Numbered from the stretch's first letter, positions 11,746 to 22,861 are shown. The stretch is 64,000 nt of DNA from Cercophora sp. LCS_1 (GCA_036250225.1 JAPZLL010000008.1:1302001-1366000), one strand, 5' to 3'. Program-made: numbers and translations. Notes: generated by a model from the sequence alone, not told the origin.

Positions 11746-12366
11746 ATGACACCAAGAAGAGAAGCGACTTGCATGCGCATAGGGTTTCAACTGAATCTAT
11801 TGAAAAGAAGCGGGGAGTCCTCTCACCCGAAGTGGTCACGTCGTCTTTTCAGTCTGTTTGGAAAGGTCTGGACTCGCGGAATTCACGCCCGGCCAGCTTC
11901 TAGCACCCAATTGCGCAGCCATGGAGGCACCACTGCCGAGCTCCGTCCCATTAGCGGCGTCTTCATCAACAACAAGGACGAGGACCCTCCCAAACCCTCT
12001 CCATTCACCTCCCCTTCACCTCCTTCTTCCCCTACACCAGCACCCACCCCTCCGGCCCCCGCCTCACCAATCCCTTTATCCAAACCACGAAATCTGTCTA
12101 ATTGGCAGGTCGCCGCCACCAGCACGAATAAAACCACCGGCGAAACCTGGAACCGCCGCGTCAACCTTACTAAGGGCATCAATCCGGGGCCCGACCAATT
12201 GCTACAAGCTTTCACGGACAACACGGGCGGGGCAAGCCAAAACGTGATACCGGAAGATGCCGTGTCAGGGTGGTATTTGACCCCAGGTTGTAGAGCTGCG
12301 CGGCCCTTTATCCAGACAATGTTTGACATCCTATTTGCTGATCCCAGTCCGGATTCTCCACCATAG
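11746..12366 (+). CDS. doubtful hypothetical protein with Pro-rich linker
   Basis: A 206-codon frame with a basic N-terminus, a 40-residue Pro/Ser/Thr linker and a tail (VAATSTNKTTGETWNRRVNLTKG, GWYLTPGCRAARPFIQTMFDIL) that looks mildly protein-like. No signal peptide, no domain recognised, and an antisense frame of similar length overlaps it. Low-confidence candidate only. Confidence 0.25.
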   Translation: MTPRREATCMRIGFQLNLLKRSGESSHPKWSRRLFSLFGKVWTRGIHARPASSTQLRSHGGTTAELRPISGVFINNKDEDPPKPSPFTSPSPPSSPTPAPTPPAPASPIPLSKPRNLSNWQVAATSTNKTTGETWNRRVNLTKGINPGPDQLLQAFTDNTGGASQNVIPEDAVSGWYLTPGCRAARPFIQTMFDILFADPSPDSPP

Positions 12367-12795
12367 ACGGCTCGGGGAACCGAAGGGTGAGATTGGGTTG
12401 GCCCAATCAGAATGAATGCATCATGCCTGGTGCGACCATTGACAGCCTCCTCAGGTGCTTCGAGTGGGAATAGCCTGCAATCATAGATCCGTCCTCTTGC
12501 GTAGTGTAGGAGATGAATTCTTTGCCGCCAATGTCGTTGCAATGAGGGCATCCTCGGATTTCAAGCCTCCGCTTCGACTAGACCTCCGCGGACGCATCGA
12601 ATCCTCCACCAACCAGCTATCATCCAAGACATGTGATGGTAGCCATCGACCGTCGGTTCCCTCGAAGCCGGTCTCCAGATTGTAATAGCTTCATATATGC
12701 ACGCAATCAACCCTGTTAAATGCCGGAGGACGTTGATGGGTGCCCGAGATTGTCCGCCGAGTCGAGGCCGACACCAAGAAACAGGGCCAGGCGTG

Positions 12796-12800
12796 TATAA
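12796..12800 (+). promoter_or_regulatory. TATA-like box for the secreted protein at 12920
   Basis: TATAA lies about 120 bp upstream of the ATG at 12920 and is followed by pyrimidine-rich sequence, a usual layout for highly expressed fungal secreted-protein genes. Confidence 0.3.
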
Positions 12801-12919
12801 GACCACCAGTTTTGCCACCATCCCGCTCACTTTCCCTCACCAGCAGACACCAGCTCTTCAGTCCTCATTCTACAATCAACCCCGAACTTCAAACTTCAAC
12901 CTCCATCGCCAAACTCGAA

Positions 12920-13475
12920 ATGCGTTTCTTGGCCACCATCTCGCTCGCCCTCGGCCTCGCCATCGCGGCCCCCGTCGAGACCAGCGAGGTAACCGATCCC
13001 TACGATCCCTACGAAGGCATCGAGCCCCTCCCCTACGGGGTGTGCTCGTACCGGGACCGTCTCAACGCCCGCGTGGCTGACTTCACCTCGTGGATTACTG
13101 AATGCGGCGACAATGGAGGACATACGACGGGCTTGAAGATTGCTTGGCAGGGGTTTAACGGGTTGTGCTTCCCGTTGCCCAACGACACTCGTTCGTTGGA
13201 GGTTCACTGGATTGCTAAGGGATGTCGCGGTGGGTTTTTTTTCTTGTCCCCTTCCTTCTTTTCTTCCTTTTACTTTTTCCTTTGTTCTGTTCCCGGATTT
13301 GGTGTAACAGAGCTGACGGATGTTTGTTACAGTCACGGTCTTCGAAAGCCCGATTTGCAGCGACTACCCCTGGCCCGGCGCGTATCGTGAAGAGGCCGGT
13401 TGCCTCTGGACCGGCAACAGGGAGTACCATTCGTACATGGTCTCCTGCGAGAACGATAAGGAGATCCTTGGCTGA
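12920..13475 (+). CDS. small secreted cysteine-rich protein
   Basis: Two exons: 12920-13229 and 13333-13475, with a 103-nt intron (GTGGGT, acceptor TTACAG) that joins in frame (G|TC). The protein has 150 residues. Residues 1-17 (MRFLATISLALGLAIAA) are a signal peptide followed by an acidic pro-like stretch (TDPYDPYEG). The mature part holds seven Cys (VCSYRD, TECGDN, GLCFPL, KGCRV, PICSDY, AGCLWTG, VSCEND) among aromatic residues, as in secreted effector-like or antimicrobial-type proteins. The intron starts with a T8 run directly after the donor. No homologous family recognised; secretion is well supported, function is not. Confidence 0.8.
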
Positions 13476-13577
13476 GTGTGCTTCTTTGGCGACTAGAGGA
13501 CAGCTGTGGTCCGGGACGGTACTATTTAGGGGATACTGGTGATGCAAGAAAAAACAGAAAAAACGGTATTCAAGTCC

Positions 13578-14999
13578 TTATTCTTCATCAATGTCAGACC
13601 TGTTCACTCGAACCTTGTCTCCCTCCTTCTTCAAGCCCTTGACCACAAGGGGGCTTTGCATGACAACCTCCCAGTTGTGTATCGCCATGGTGTTTTCCAA
13701 GTTTCCGGTGACAGCCTCGAGGCCCCGTGGCCACATACCCGTCTCATATGCCTGCACTGCCTTTGCCAACTCAGCTGGTGTTTGCTCCGTCATGGCTCCG
13801 AGGTGCTGAAGCATTTCGGCTGCGTCGGTGATGGCGTTTCCCAGCCCCTGGCCGCGGTCTTGTTTGCGTTAGATAACAAACTCACAACTGAACTGGGACG
13901 AGCTGGAAAAAAAAAAAAAAGAACATACGGAAAGTCATAGCATGCGCTGCATCCCCTGCTAACGTGACACGTCCCCCGAGACTATCCCACGGCTTCGTCG
14001 GCCAGTATGTCATACGCGCATGCCAGCATCTGTCCTCGAAGGGCTTGAATGTCGTTATGGCTTCCTTGAAGGGGTGGGTCAAGTCCTGGACGCGCGATAC
14101 CATGTCTTTGTGGATTTCGTCGTAGGTTTCAAGACCGAGGTCTTCCTCAGACGGCCAGCTCATGACAATGACAAACACCCAATCGGCTGGGTCAGGGGCA
14201 GATACATCATGGGCTGCGTGATGTGATGCGTCTACGTCCCGGTCTCGGAAAAGGGGTAACGGATATGGACTTACTGCTGACAAAAGTAAACAACCCATTC
14301 CTATCCAGCGTGATATGACACAGCGAACTGCGCTCCCGACATGCCACTGCAACCTCCCTATCCATGGTCCCCACGGTCGCCGACGCCACAATTGGCGTCG
14401 TCAACAACGCGCCATCCTCGGGCGACTCCCTATACAAAAACTCCCTCACCACACTATGCGCCCCCTCGGCGCCCACCACCAAGTCCCCCGTCTCCCTCGT
14501 CCCATCAGCGAACGTCACCGTCACCTGCCCCCCTTCATCTTCTTCAATCCTCTGAATCCGCTTCCCATACACAACATCCACCCCTCTCCCACACCCGCGA
14601 CATATCCCGTCTCCTATACCGCGCCGCGAACGGCGCCCCGATCGGACTCATCAACTCCCCCGTAATCCCATCAAAAATCGGCAACACGGCATCCGCGCTG
14701 GGCTTGTTGTTCACGTCTGTTTGCACGGCGTGCAGCGCGTCCATGATGTCGGGCGAGAGACATTCTTCGAGGCGGGATTGCGCCCAGTAGATACCAAAGT
14801 TCCAGTCGTGGGGGCGGGCGGTAGGGGAGGGAGCTTGTTCGAAGACGGTGGCGGGGATTTTGGACTCGAGCAAGCAAACCCGGTTAGATACCTAGATAGA
14901 ATGAGTGAGTGGGAGGGAGGGAGGGGAAGTAATACTTTTTTGGAAGACTTGGGCCATGAGGATGCCGGCGGGGCCGCCGCCGATGATGAGGACGCGCAT
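13578..14999 (-). pseudogene. FAD-dependent monooxygenase, frame disrupted at two points
   Basis: The family oxidises small substrates with FAD and NAD(P)H, often in secondary metabolism or aromatic degradation. The start at 14999 gives the Rossmann motif MRVLIIGGGPAGILMAQVFQK. Later come IPATVFEQ, DWNFGIYWAQS, TGDLVVGAEGAHSVVREFL (DG-type motif) and GRVTLAGDAAHAMTF...HRGQGLGNAI (GD motif). Two introns splice cleanly: donor GTAAGT near 14271 with an acceptor near 14216, and donor GTATGT near 13932 with acceptor ACAAG near 13870. Two junctions do not fit. The first intron (donor after an A6 run at 14936-14941, acceptor about 14865) is off by one base. Near 14560-14575, in a GGGG run, RDMSRVWERG must shift frame to reach VDVVYGKRI. 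Both could be homopolymer sequencing errors, so the gene may be intact in the organism. Confidence 0.75.
13907..13920. repeat. A14 homopolymer inside an intron of the monooxygenase gene
   Basis: Fourteen A on the plus strand; in the transcript it is a T run starting a few bases after the GTATGT donor. Confidence 0.9.
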
Positions 15000-16299
15000 T
15001 TTGTGTGTTTGTCTTTCTGGCAGTATTTTGAACAAAGAGAGTGTAAAGAGAGTATATCGGGAGTCTTTCTCAAAGTCGTTGAGCTGAGCTGATCAGGGTG
15101 TTTTATCCTGAAAATCGGGTTCACTTTCGGGCAGCGACACGTAGACAGCCCAAAAGCCCTCCTGCAATGCATTCCTTTGATATAATGTCTCACTATTCCC
15201 GTAGCGCATCACAAGGTCTCAGTGCATCAAGAACAGGGGGGTATGAATGGCTGAGAAAGTGGGGGTTGAATGTGCTAGTGTCTGCAGTGCAGAGCACTTA
15301 TGCAGCCCCCGTTGTCACTTGTCGATGCAACAGTACCAGCAGGAACCCTAGATGCAGCAGGCCAGATGGTATTCAGGTCTGGGCTGAGTAGACCAGGGAG
15401 GCAGAGAGGAGTGCATGCATGGGATAGGAACCGCGTTGTCCAATGTCCAGGGACTGGCTTGCATCGCAGGTAGTAGGCCGTTGAGAAAGAATATGCCGGT
15501 AATTGATATGCCCATGTTGAGGGATGTGGCTGACAGAAGACAGACATTGGCATGATTGTTAAGATTTCAGCCAATACGCCTGCTTTTACGGCTGCTTTGA
15601 GCCCTATTACTTGTAAGTCTATCACACTCCGTGACGACTGGAGGCGAGAACTGATGACACTAGCAACGAGTTGCGAGATTTGCGGAAATAGCAGATCCGG
15701 CCTTGTAGGAAGTCTGACGCTTGGCGCCTCGGTTGGAGCCAGCGTTAGGAGGCTCGGCAGACTGGGAGCTTCAGACACGGCCTTTGCCATGGACTTTGCG
15801 GTGAGTTTTGTTCCGTCATGGCAATGAACAAAACTAATGAGGTTTCAGAGTGTCAATTACAACCTCGCAGGGTTTTGTCAGCCTTTTGGGCCCCAGGGTG
15901 ATGCATGCGAGCCACTGGTATCTTGACGGGGCAGAAACAATAGGTACCTAACCAAACTCAGCGGGTGGCTTGGTTTGGGGTTGTTGTCATGGGCTGCACA
16001 GGTCACGATTGATACATTGCCAAATCGGCCTTTCCAGAACAGGTTCCTCCAAGATGCAGTGGCCCGGGCTTGTCTTAGTTCGCTTCGTAGCGCAATCGCC
16101 CAGAGCTTTGGAGCTTGTTGTCCTGTCTGGAGTCTGGACCTTGAAGCCCTGCTGCCAAGCCAATGGGCCATGCATCTCGCCGCCTCACAAGGCAAACCGG
16201 CGCCAAGCAGAGCTGAAAACCCCAGCCCACATTCGATAGTGAGCTGCGCTGAGATTGGACCCTGTTGACGACAAAAGGGGCTCGGAACCAAAAGATGCG
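15000..16299. other. intergenic, no convincing gene
   Basis: About 1.3 kb with only short competing frames on both strands and no recognised domain. Its 3' part must contain the promoter, and possibly a missed 5' exon, of the Ser/Thr-rich gene that follows. Confidence 0.45.
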
Positions 16300-17589
16300 A
16301 TGTCCCAAGGAGAGGATGTTCCTTTCGGTTCGTTCCTCGATCTTCAGACCGCAGTCACTCGTTCTGTTTCCCTGGTCAAGATGCCCGCTACACTCGTTTC
16401 GTTCAATCAGTATAACCCTGTCTGCACAGTGGACGCCTGCCTCAACCTCGTCGTGGGCCAGCTGGACAACAATCCCCTTGCCCAGTATGCATCCTGCACC
16501 TCCCTGTATGGGTTCCCAATCGTGTCGACAGCCACACCATCGGCCGATATCGTCTTTGAAACGATAACCAGCACACTTTCCTACAACGACATCACCATCG
16601 AGTTCTCAACAACCGAGTCGACGGTGCAGGAAACATCGACGTCGTACGACACTCTTCTCGAGACCTCGACCGCATACACCACCACGGTCGTTTCCACTGT
16701 CGTCCAGACGGCAGCCACAACGATAAACTGGAACGACGGAGGAGCTGTTCAGAAGAGGGGCGGTGAGAAGAAGCACAGGAGGAGACGGAGATGCAACAAG
16801 CACCATTCCTCTTCGGTTGCCTCATCGATCCCGATTTCGTCGGCAGCAGCTGTATCTGCCATTGCATCCTCTTCAGCACCGCCATGCACCGACGACGCCC
16901 AATACTTTTCGGCGTGCGCTTGCATCAACGCTGTCAACGCCGTCTCCTTCTCGACAGAGCCCGCATCAACAGTGACCTCCACCATCCACGAGACAACAAG
17001 CACAACTTCCATCACAACCTCGACATCAACCGTCACCCTGGCCATCACAACCGTCATTGTCGAGCCCGCCACCACGGTCCTCTCGTCGACCCTAGAAACC
17101 GACACAGCCACCACAACCACCACAACCTCAAGTGCAACAAGCTACGTCGTCGACCCTACCCAAACCGCCAGCTGGGCCATTGCCTCGCCCGCGCCTCTCC
17201 AAGGCCAAACGATTCAAATGACCGACGGGAATTCGGGGTCCTTGTATATTTCATTAACACAAAGCAGCCCCAAGATGATCCTGTTGGTGGGCACGCCAGG
17301 CGCACAGCCCGTTGTTGCTGCCAACCCCAACGTACTGCTGTACCTGCAGCCCGTTGATGGCGAAAGGGCCGGTCTTTTCTTTAGATCGGTGCCCACCTCC
17401 GCAGCTTCGGTCACTTATCCCGTCACTTGTGCCGTGGATGGCGTGACGGGATGGGTATCGTGCTCGGGACGGGGATGGACGAGGATCATTCAGTGTGATG
17501 GGGGCTTGTATATGGCATCGGATACGTACACCAGCCCAGTGTGTCAGGATGTTGAAATCAAGATTAGTCCTTGGTTCAACAAAAGGTAG
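16300..17589 (+). CDS. Ser/Thr-rich, probably secreted or wall-associated protein
   Basis: 429 residues from the ATG at 16300. Layout: an N-terminal Cys domain (NPVCTVDACLNLVVGQ, YASCTSLYG), a Ser/Thr-rich stretch, a very basic KKHRRRRRCNKHH segment that could be a Kex2-type processing site, a second Cys motif (PPCTDDAQYFSACACI), another long Thr-rich stretch suited to O-mannosylation, and a C-terminal beta-rich domain with Cys pairs (YPVTCAVDGVTGWVSC, IIQCDGG, PVCQDVEIK). The composition predicts an extracellular glycoprotein, yet no signal peptide follows this ATG, so a small upstream exon is probably missing from the model. The gene at 33368-34420 has a related architecture with a different C-terminal domain. 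Function unknown. Confidence 0.7.
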   Translation: MSQGEDVPFGSFLDLQTAVTRSVSLVKMPATLVSFNQYNPVCTVDACLNLVVGQLDNNPLAQYASCTSLYGFPIVSTATPSADIVFETITSTLSYNDITIEFSTTESTVQETSTSYDTLLETSTAYTTTVVSTVVQTAATTINWNDGGAVQKRGGEKKHRRRRRCNKHHSSSVASSIPISSAAAVSAIASSSAPPCTDDAQYFSACACINAVNAVSFSTEPASTVTSTIHETTSTTSITTSTSTVTLAITTVIVEPATTVLSSTLETDTATTTTTTSSATSYVVDPTQTASWAIASPAPLQGQTIQMTDGNSGSLYISLTQSSPKMILLVGTPGAQPVVAANPNVLLYLQPVDGERAGLFFRSVPTSAASVTYPVTCAVDGVTGWVSCSGRGWTRIIQCDGGLYMASDTYTSPVCQDVEIKISPWFNKR

Positions 17590-17958
17590 CCGCTGGCCAT
17601 AATATTGTAAGTTGGAGCTAGAAGGACAATGCGTTGGTGCCTTGACCATAGTAGTTGGTTTTTAGTTTGAAATGGGCTTCAATGTTCCGGTTTCTTGGGC
17701 CGGTTAGGGCTATTGCTGCGACACTGCCGCACGTAGGTGAAAGCTTTTTGTGGGATCGCCGATGTTCATACCGTGACTTCCTTTTTGGTGATTTATTGAG
17801 AGCAGGCATGCAAACTTCCTCTGCGCCTTCCACGAAACAATCGCATCATCATTTGCCCAGGACAAGAGATTGAGCACTTTTTTGTGCGGGAGTCTCTCAC
17901 TCTACAACGCACGCCCGACAACTTCTCAAGCAGAAGGGCGCCATACAAGTCGCCCGCC
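17590..17958. other. short intergenic spacer
   Basis: About 370 bp between two genes on the same strand; nothing recognised beyond a presumed terminator and promoter. Confidence 0.4.
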
Positions 17959-18870
17959 ATGCTTTTCGCTTTTGGCCCCAAGGACTCCTTCTACTTCTAC
18001 TGCAATCAGAAGTCCCTCTGGTACCTAGACTTTGACAAAGGAATTCGAAAAGCGCCAGCTAACTGTTCTCGCAGCTACAGAACAGAAAAGTCCTTCAATT
18101 CAGTTGTCACTCAGATCTCCATTCCGCACTCGGTCATCCTTGGCTACGGAGATACCCAGTTCTTGGCATTCTACACGGATACCAACTCAACAATACGGAT
18201 ATTTATCGGTAGGTTAATTCCAACAATACCTTTTATGTAAGGTAGGCGGCTAATAATTATGGGCTACCTACACAGATGCCGTCCACCCCTCGCCGTCGCC
18301 ACTGAAGCGCATTCTCGACGGCATTCTTTGTGATCCGAACTGGGCTGCGCAACAGTGGTTCTTCACCCTCGGGGTGAAGAATACCTGTGTCCTTCTCCAA
18401 AATGGCGTGCAGATTGCAGGTACCATTGAATTGGCGTCCGAGATCCCTAAATTGGAGGCTATAATGAGGGGTGATCTTCGTGTCAAGAACGCAGCACTTG
18501 GCTTTGATCACGCATGGTGGGTGCAGTTTGAGAATGGCGACTGTGCGTGGGACTTTGGCGGGAACTATCCCGAGTTGGATGGACTATTGCGTGGCAATGA
18601 TTTTGACAACTTTGCGATCGATGTGAGTGCTCACCTTGGCTGGAAAATAGGTAGACTTGGACATACAGCTGTAGCTGACGAGTGGACCAGCATCTCAGCC
18701 TCTCCCGATACCACCCCAACCACTACTTCCTCGTCTACGACGGGCACAACGTCCACCTATCCATGTATGCCGACCAGGCCGAGAAGATCAAGCCGATGAT
18801 CGAGGACTACCGAGCTTCGCGGCGGACAGTCAACATGACGTTTGTCGACGTCAATGATGGGGAGGAGTAG
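17959..18870 (+). CDS. three-exon protein of unknown function
   Basis: Exons 17959-18208, 18276-18622 and 18691-18870. The introns are 67 and 68 nt, with donors GTAGGT and GTGAGT, branch-like CTAATAA, and acceptors ACACAG and ACCAG. Both joins keep frame (ATC G|AT GCC; GAT|CAT). The 258-residue protein begins MLFAFGPKDSFYFYCNQK, continues through IPHSVILGYGDTQFLAFYTDT and DHAWWVQFENGDCAWDFGGNY, and ends SMYADQAEKIKPMIEDYRAS. No signal peptide or membrane segment is seen. The aromatic, beta-like pattern resembles many fungal proteins without assigned function. It lies 230 bp upstream of a HET gene on the same strand; I cannot say whether they work together. Confidence 0.72.
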
Positions 18871-19100
18871 GTAGCAAGTGGGAGCACACAAGGGGGGGCG
18901 GACAAGAGCCTGGTTAATACAATATGGTGGTTGGGGATTTGTATGGTTGACTGCTTCAGCCGCTGGCTGGTTTTCCAGTCTTGGCGGCCGTGAACAACAC
19001 CTCATCACGTGTTCGTGCCTTCCAGCTCAAATGCAGCGCATCGAGGTGGGGTGAGGATGGTCAGCCTGTGCCTGCCTCTTTCCCAACTCTGCACAAAGTC

Positions 19101-21422
19101 ATGGAGCACCTCGCATATAATCCTTCCCCTCGCGATTGGCGCCGCGAGCTTCGGGAAGCGGCTATCGGACCTCTGGCCGTGACTGACTGGGCCGAATATG
19201 AAACTGTCCACATCCCTTTTCCCACTCAGGAGCCGCGGTTTCCATGGCTTGGTCACGACCACAAATCGAGCTCCTACTTCCACCAAGATGACCCTCAACG
19301 AGTTGATATGATGACTGCGTTCTATAATTGGTACGGCCCAGACTGGGACATTGACGGAATGATCGACAAAGGCAGCATCGAGCTCGGCCATCCATCATTC
19401 AAGAAACTTGGCGCGATTGAAGCAGCGCATCGCGCGGCCGCGTTTCTCCAGTCGTGGCTCTACTTGGGGTTGCTTGAGGCCGTCATTGCAGCGCCCATCT
19501 CGTCTACATCTCTGGTTCGAGCGGGCACACATGGGACCTTGTACCATTACAGCCGGATGGTCCCTGTGCTGCTTACAGCCTGGGCGAAGAACCTTCCGAC
19601 GGCAGAGGACTCTGCGAGAGAGGCGCTAGAAGCAGCGGTCCAGTGTTCGTTGCGAGCGAGCTCTTACTTGACAGAGGTGGTGGCAGACCTGTCGACGAAG
19701 CGTGACTCTCCAGCCTTCTCTACCCTTCACTCCCTCCTGCTGTCGGTAGAGCCCGCGCTCTCGGCGCTGCACGAGGCCATCGCAACGTTTGCGAGTGCGA
19801 GACTGCAATCAAACGCGCGCGGCTATAACCTTGCCGAGTCTCCTCTCCCAAGGACCTACTCGGAGAACCTGGTCCGCAAGGGATGGTGTCGTTTCGTTGT
19901 CGCAAACGCCGAAAAGGCGCTCTCGGCCGCCTTCATGAGATTTGCTGACACGGCCGGCTTCGTCGGGACCACGAGCGGGCACGCGAGCTGCGTGGCAGAA
20001 GCGTGCCGCCGCAACAACCTGGATACCTCAAAGTACGTGCCGGGACACCTATTGGACGGGTGCCGGTGCAGGCTCATCAAGCCCAAGCTCGCTGCCGTAT
20101 TGGATGTCTTGGAAAACGACCGGATCCCTGTAGTTCGGTTAGACAAAGGGGGTCGGTCGCTGGCGGTTGGAAGCATCAGTCCCAGAGACGACAATGCGGA
20201 CTACGTCGCATTCTCCCACGTCTGGGCCGATGGCCTTGGGAGCACCTCGGAGGTGGGCTTGCCCTCGTGCCAGGCCCAAAACCTCCACCTTGTTGCGAAA
20301 AGACATGGCGCCGGCGGCTGGTTTTGGATCGACGCCCTGTGTGTCCCGAAGCAGCAGCCTCATCGCGGAAAGGCCATCAAGCTCATGAATCAAACATACC
20401 GCAACGCGGCCGGAGTCATCCTTCTCGATCAAGGCCTTCGCAGTCTCTCGTCAAGCCGGTCAGACCTGGAAATCGCATGGTCCGTCTTTGCGTCGGGCTG
20501 GTTTGGCCGAGTCTGGACGTACCAAGAAGGCTACCTCGCCCGATGGGTCGAGATGGAGCTCCACGACGGCACGGTCAATCTCTACGACCTCATCCAGCGC
20601 CTATACCGCCTCTGCTACGAAAGGCCCCAGGGAAACCCTTTCCCCTCCGTCTTTGTGCCCCCGCTGTTGGCAATGCTCCAGAAGGCGCGGCCGCTCGACA
20701 GCCGAAGCCACAAGAGGCCGCGGTCGAGGCAGCTAGTCGATCTCTTCAACGCGCTGACAAGACGGCAGACCAGCCGCCCGACAGACCAGTTTCTCGTCAT
20801 CGGGTTACTGCTCGGCGTAGATGTCGGTCCGGGAATGGCCCTCGACGGAGAAGAGAGATGGAAAGATCTCTATCTTCGGATCGGGAAGATGCCGTGGACT
20901 GTGGTCTTTGATGAGCGGCCGAAGATGGCGACCCATCCTTTCTGCTGGGCGCCGTCAACCTGGATCAGCGCCGGCGGCGATCGCTGGCTACATTACGACG
21001 ACGAAGAGGCCGACATTACGGAACAAGGTCTCGTTGTAACTCTCAAAGTCTTGGTCCTTGAAGAAGCGGCAAGCACAGACGTCTTTCGTGTCGTATTAGC
21101 AACCGAAGAACCGCACTTTTATGAACTTTCGTGTAGCGGAGGGACTGGTGTCGACTCCCGACTTCTCGAGTTCGATACCCTGTTTGTGCGGTACTTCCAA
21201 GGGGAAGATCCAGAGGACGTCTTGTATGAGAACAGGGCTACCCTGCTGGCAGCCGGCTTGGGGCTGAGAGCTAAGGCGCCCATGGACGGGGCCATACCGC
21301 TGGAGCACGACTTTACAGCGGGCTGGGAAGTCCGCGAGATTGTTGACATGCGCGAGCTTGAGAGGGAAGACCTGCCTCAACTGCGGGCTAGCTGGACCGT
21401 GTTAAAATGCTGTTTCACATGA
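19101..21422 (+). CDS. divergent HET-domain protein with long N-terminal region
   Basis: 773 residues from the first in-frame ATG (the frame opens earlier at 18981 with TTG). The HET block starts only at about residue 365: YVAFSHVWADGLGS, GGWFWIDALCVPKQ at about 407 and WFGRVWTYQEGYLAR at about 470. These correspond to the LSYxWG, WIDAxCINQ and RxWxxQE motifs with substitutions (FSHVWA; VPK in place of INQ), a known divergent fungal HET subgroup. Upstream is a Cys-containing segment (HASCVAEACRRNN, GCRCRLIKP), possibly metal-binding, preceded by a helical region. The frame is intact. By family it may act in allorecognition or another stress or death pathway; no partner gene is evident nearby. 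Confidence 0.88.
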   Translation: MEHLAYNPSPRDWRRELREAAIGPLAVTDWAEYETVHIPFPTQEPRFPWLGHDHKSSSYFHQDDPQRVDMMTAFYNWYGPDWDIDGMIDKGSIELGHPSFKKLGAIEAAHRAAAFLQSWLYLGLLEAVIAAPISSTSLVRAGTHGTLYHYSRMVPVLLTAWAKNLPTAEDSAREALEAAVQCSLRASSYLTEVVADLSTKRDSPAFSTLHSLLLSVEPALSALHEAIATFASARLQSNARGYNLAESPLPRTYSENLVRKGWCRFVVANAEKALSAAFMRFADTAGFVGTTSGHASCVAEACRRNNLDTSKYVPGHLLDGCRCRLIKPKLAAVLDVLENDRIPVVRLDKGGRSLAVGSISPRDDNADYVAFSHVWADGLGSTSEVGLPSCQAQNLHLVAKRHGAGGWFWIDALCVPKQQPHRGKAIKLMNQTYRNAAGVILLDQGLRSLSSSRSDLEIAWSVFASGWFGRVWTYQEGYLARWVEMELHDGTVNLYDLIQRLYRLCYERPQGNPFPSVFVPPLLAMLQKARPLDSRSHKRPRSRQLVDLFNALTRRQTSRPTDQFLVIGLLLGVDVGPGMALDGEERWKDLYLRIGKMPWTVVFDERPKMATHPFCWAPSTWISAGGDRWLHYDDEEADITEQGLVVTLKVLVLEEAASTDVFRVVLATEEPHFYELSCSGGTGVDSRLLEFDTLFVRYFQGEDPEDVLYENRATLLAAGLGLRAKAPMDGAIPLEHDFTAGWEVREIVDMRELEREDLPQLRASWTVLKCCFT

Positions 21423-22861
21423 ACGTCGCGAGGGCTCTTTGACTGGGGAACGATGCTAACCGGGTCTTGATGGAGACCTTGGGGAATTCCCTGCTGGGGA
21501 AGAAAACAACCCCTACATGTAATGATTTCCCACTGGTCCCAGCCTCCAAATATGAAGCTAGAATCAAAATGCGCGATCGATTCAGCTTGGACCTGCTCTA
21601 CATCCTGTGGCTGTGTAAAAATGATTGCTTTCAATAGGAGTCGTCGGCTCTATCCCGATGTCTTGGTCAAGCGGTGACGGCTATTCTGAGTGCCCAACCG
21701 CCGCAGACCCCTTGGCACATACCGTCCATGTAAGCCACCGGATACCCATGACGTCCAGGTTTCTACTCTTCCTCCATTGCACGGTCCAATTGTTTCGGAG
21801 GGTCGTATTTCAAGTACCCGCTAATGTCAACGCTCAGCCATCAGAGGTTGAGGCTGATCCGCAGGGCCAGAAGGGCCTGCGTATCAAATGTTGGTTATGT
21901 TTTTGATGTTCGGCTGTTGCCTGGAGCCTGGAAGTCCGGCCTTGAGGAGCAGGCAGATGCGCGGCGGCGGCGCTGATCCTGTCGACTGAGCCAGCAGCTT
22001 GCTTGCAGGTCTGACCACCATTGCGCACATCTCAGCTCCCAAATTTTCAAGGCTTCAACTTTGCGTGTCTTTGCCCGCCGAGCTTGCAGTCGTGGAGTCT
22101 TCGCAAACCTAAAGACAAGGAAAAAGATGGGTTTGCCCGACGTTGAGGTTGTAGATCTGCTAATTATCTTTAGCATCGCGGCCAAGCTCTCGGCCACGTG
22201 TTGGCAAAAGCTAAACCAAAATCGAAGGTCAACCAAGGGAGGTGATTCGTGATGGAAGGACGGCTCGTCAAGGCGGGAACCGCCCGGCGGGGGTACCTGC
22301 AGCTCGGCCCCAGGCTCCGTAGGATTTGTGGAGTGGTGTGACCTTGGGGCCACCGAAAGTGGGTCCTCTGCACCGGCCGCCTTCCCGTAATTTCGAGCCA
22401 GCCACAGCTTTGCGCCTTCCGCCAACACCATCACCAGACGCGTCGCGGTTGACCGAAACATCTTTCGATGTCCCGTCTGCGCGCTGCGCGACGGCGGTGG
22501 TAAGCATGCGGCTGATGGCGCCTCAGACCTTGTATTTGACGGCAATTGTGGTGTCGGCATCGGGTCCTGGTCTAGCCTCCGTTGGCTCGGGCCATTCTGC
22601 TCAAAGCGCACAAGCCTTGCAGGGGCCATCGGAACCATGCCAAAGCGGAAGCGTCAGCTCGGATGCGGCCGAAATTGCCTTGGCAAATTTCCCTTGCCCA
22701 TTTTTCAGGGGCCAGGCAACTTCACCTCCGCCGAACTCTCTCCTCTGACTCTCGTCCCCGCGCGTTGCGTCCCGTGATGGGAACAGAGCGCCGTCATTGT
22801 TCGTCCCAATAACCATGAGAGAGCCGTGATCGCGCTTCTTTTACCCGTCTGCAAACGCAGC
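21423..22861. other. intergenic, no convincing gene
   Basis: About 1.4 kb. A 247-residue minus frame (21895-22638) has no domain and composition like non-coding GC-rich sequence. Nothing else recognised; the 3' part is probably the promoter of the gene at 22862. Confidence 0.5.

Larger units (their letters stand above)
11352..12919. other. intergenic with one weak reading frame
   Basis: A plus frame at 11746-12366 (206 residues) has a Pro/Ser/Thr-rich middle (SPSPPSSPTPAPTPP) and a tail reading NWQVAATSTNKTTGETWNRRV. It could be a small unknown gene, but a 222-residue frame lies on the opposite strand and neither has a known domain. I do not call a gene. Confidence 0.35.

Noticed and set aside
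15275..15790. 171-residue minus frame in the 15-16 kb gap
   Set aside because: No domain and no splice support; composition not gene-like.
21895..22638. 247-residue minus frame
   Set aside because: No recognised domain, irregular composition, in presumed promoter of the aspartyl-protease-like gene.
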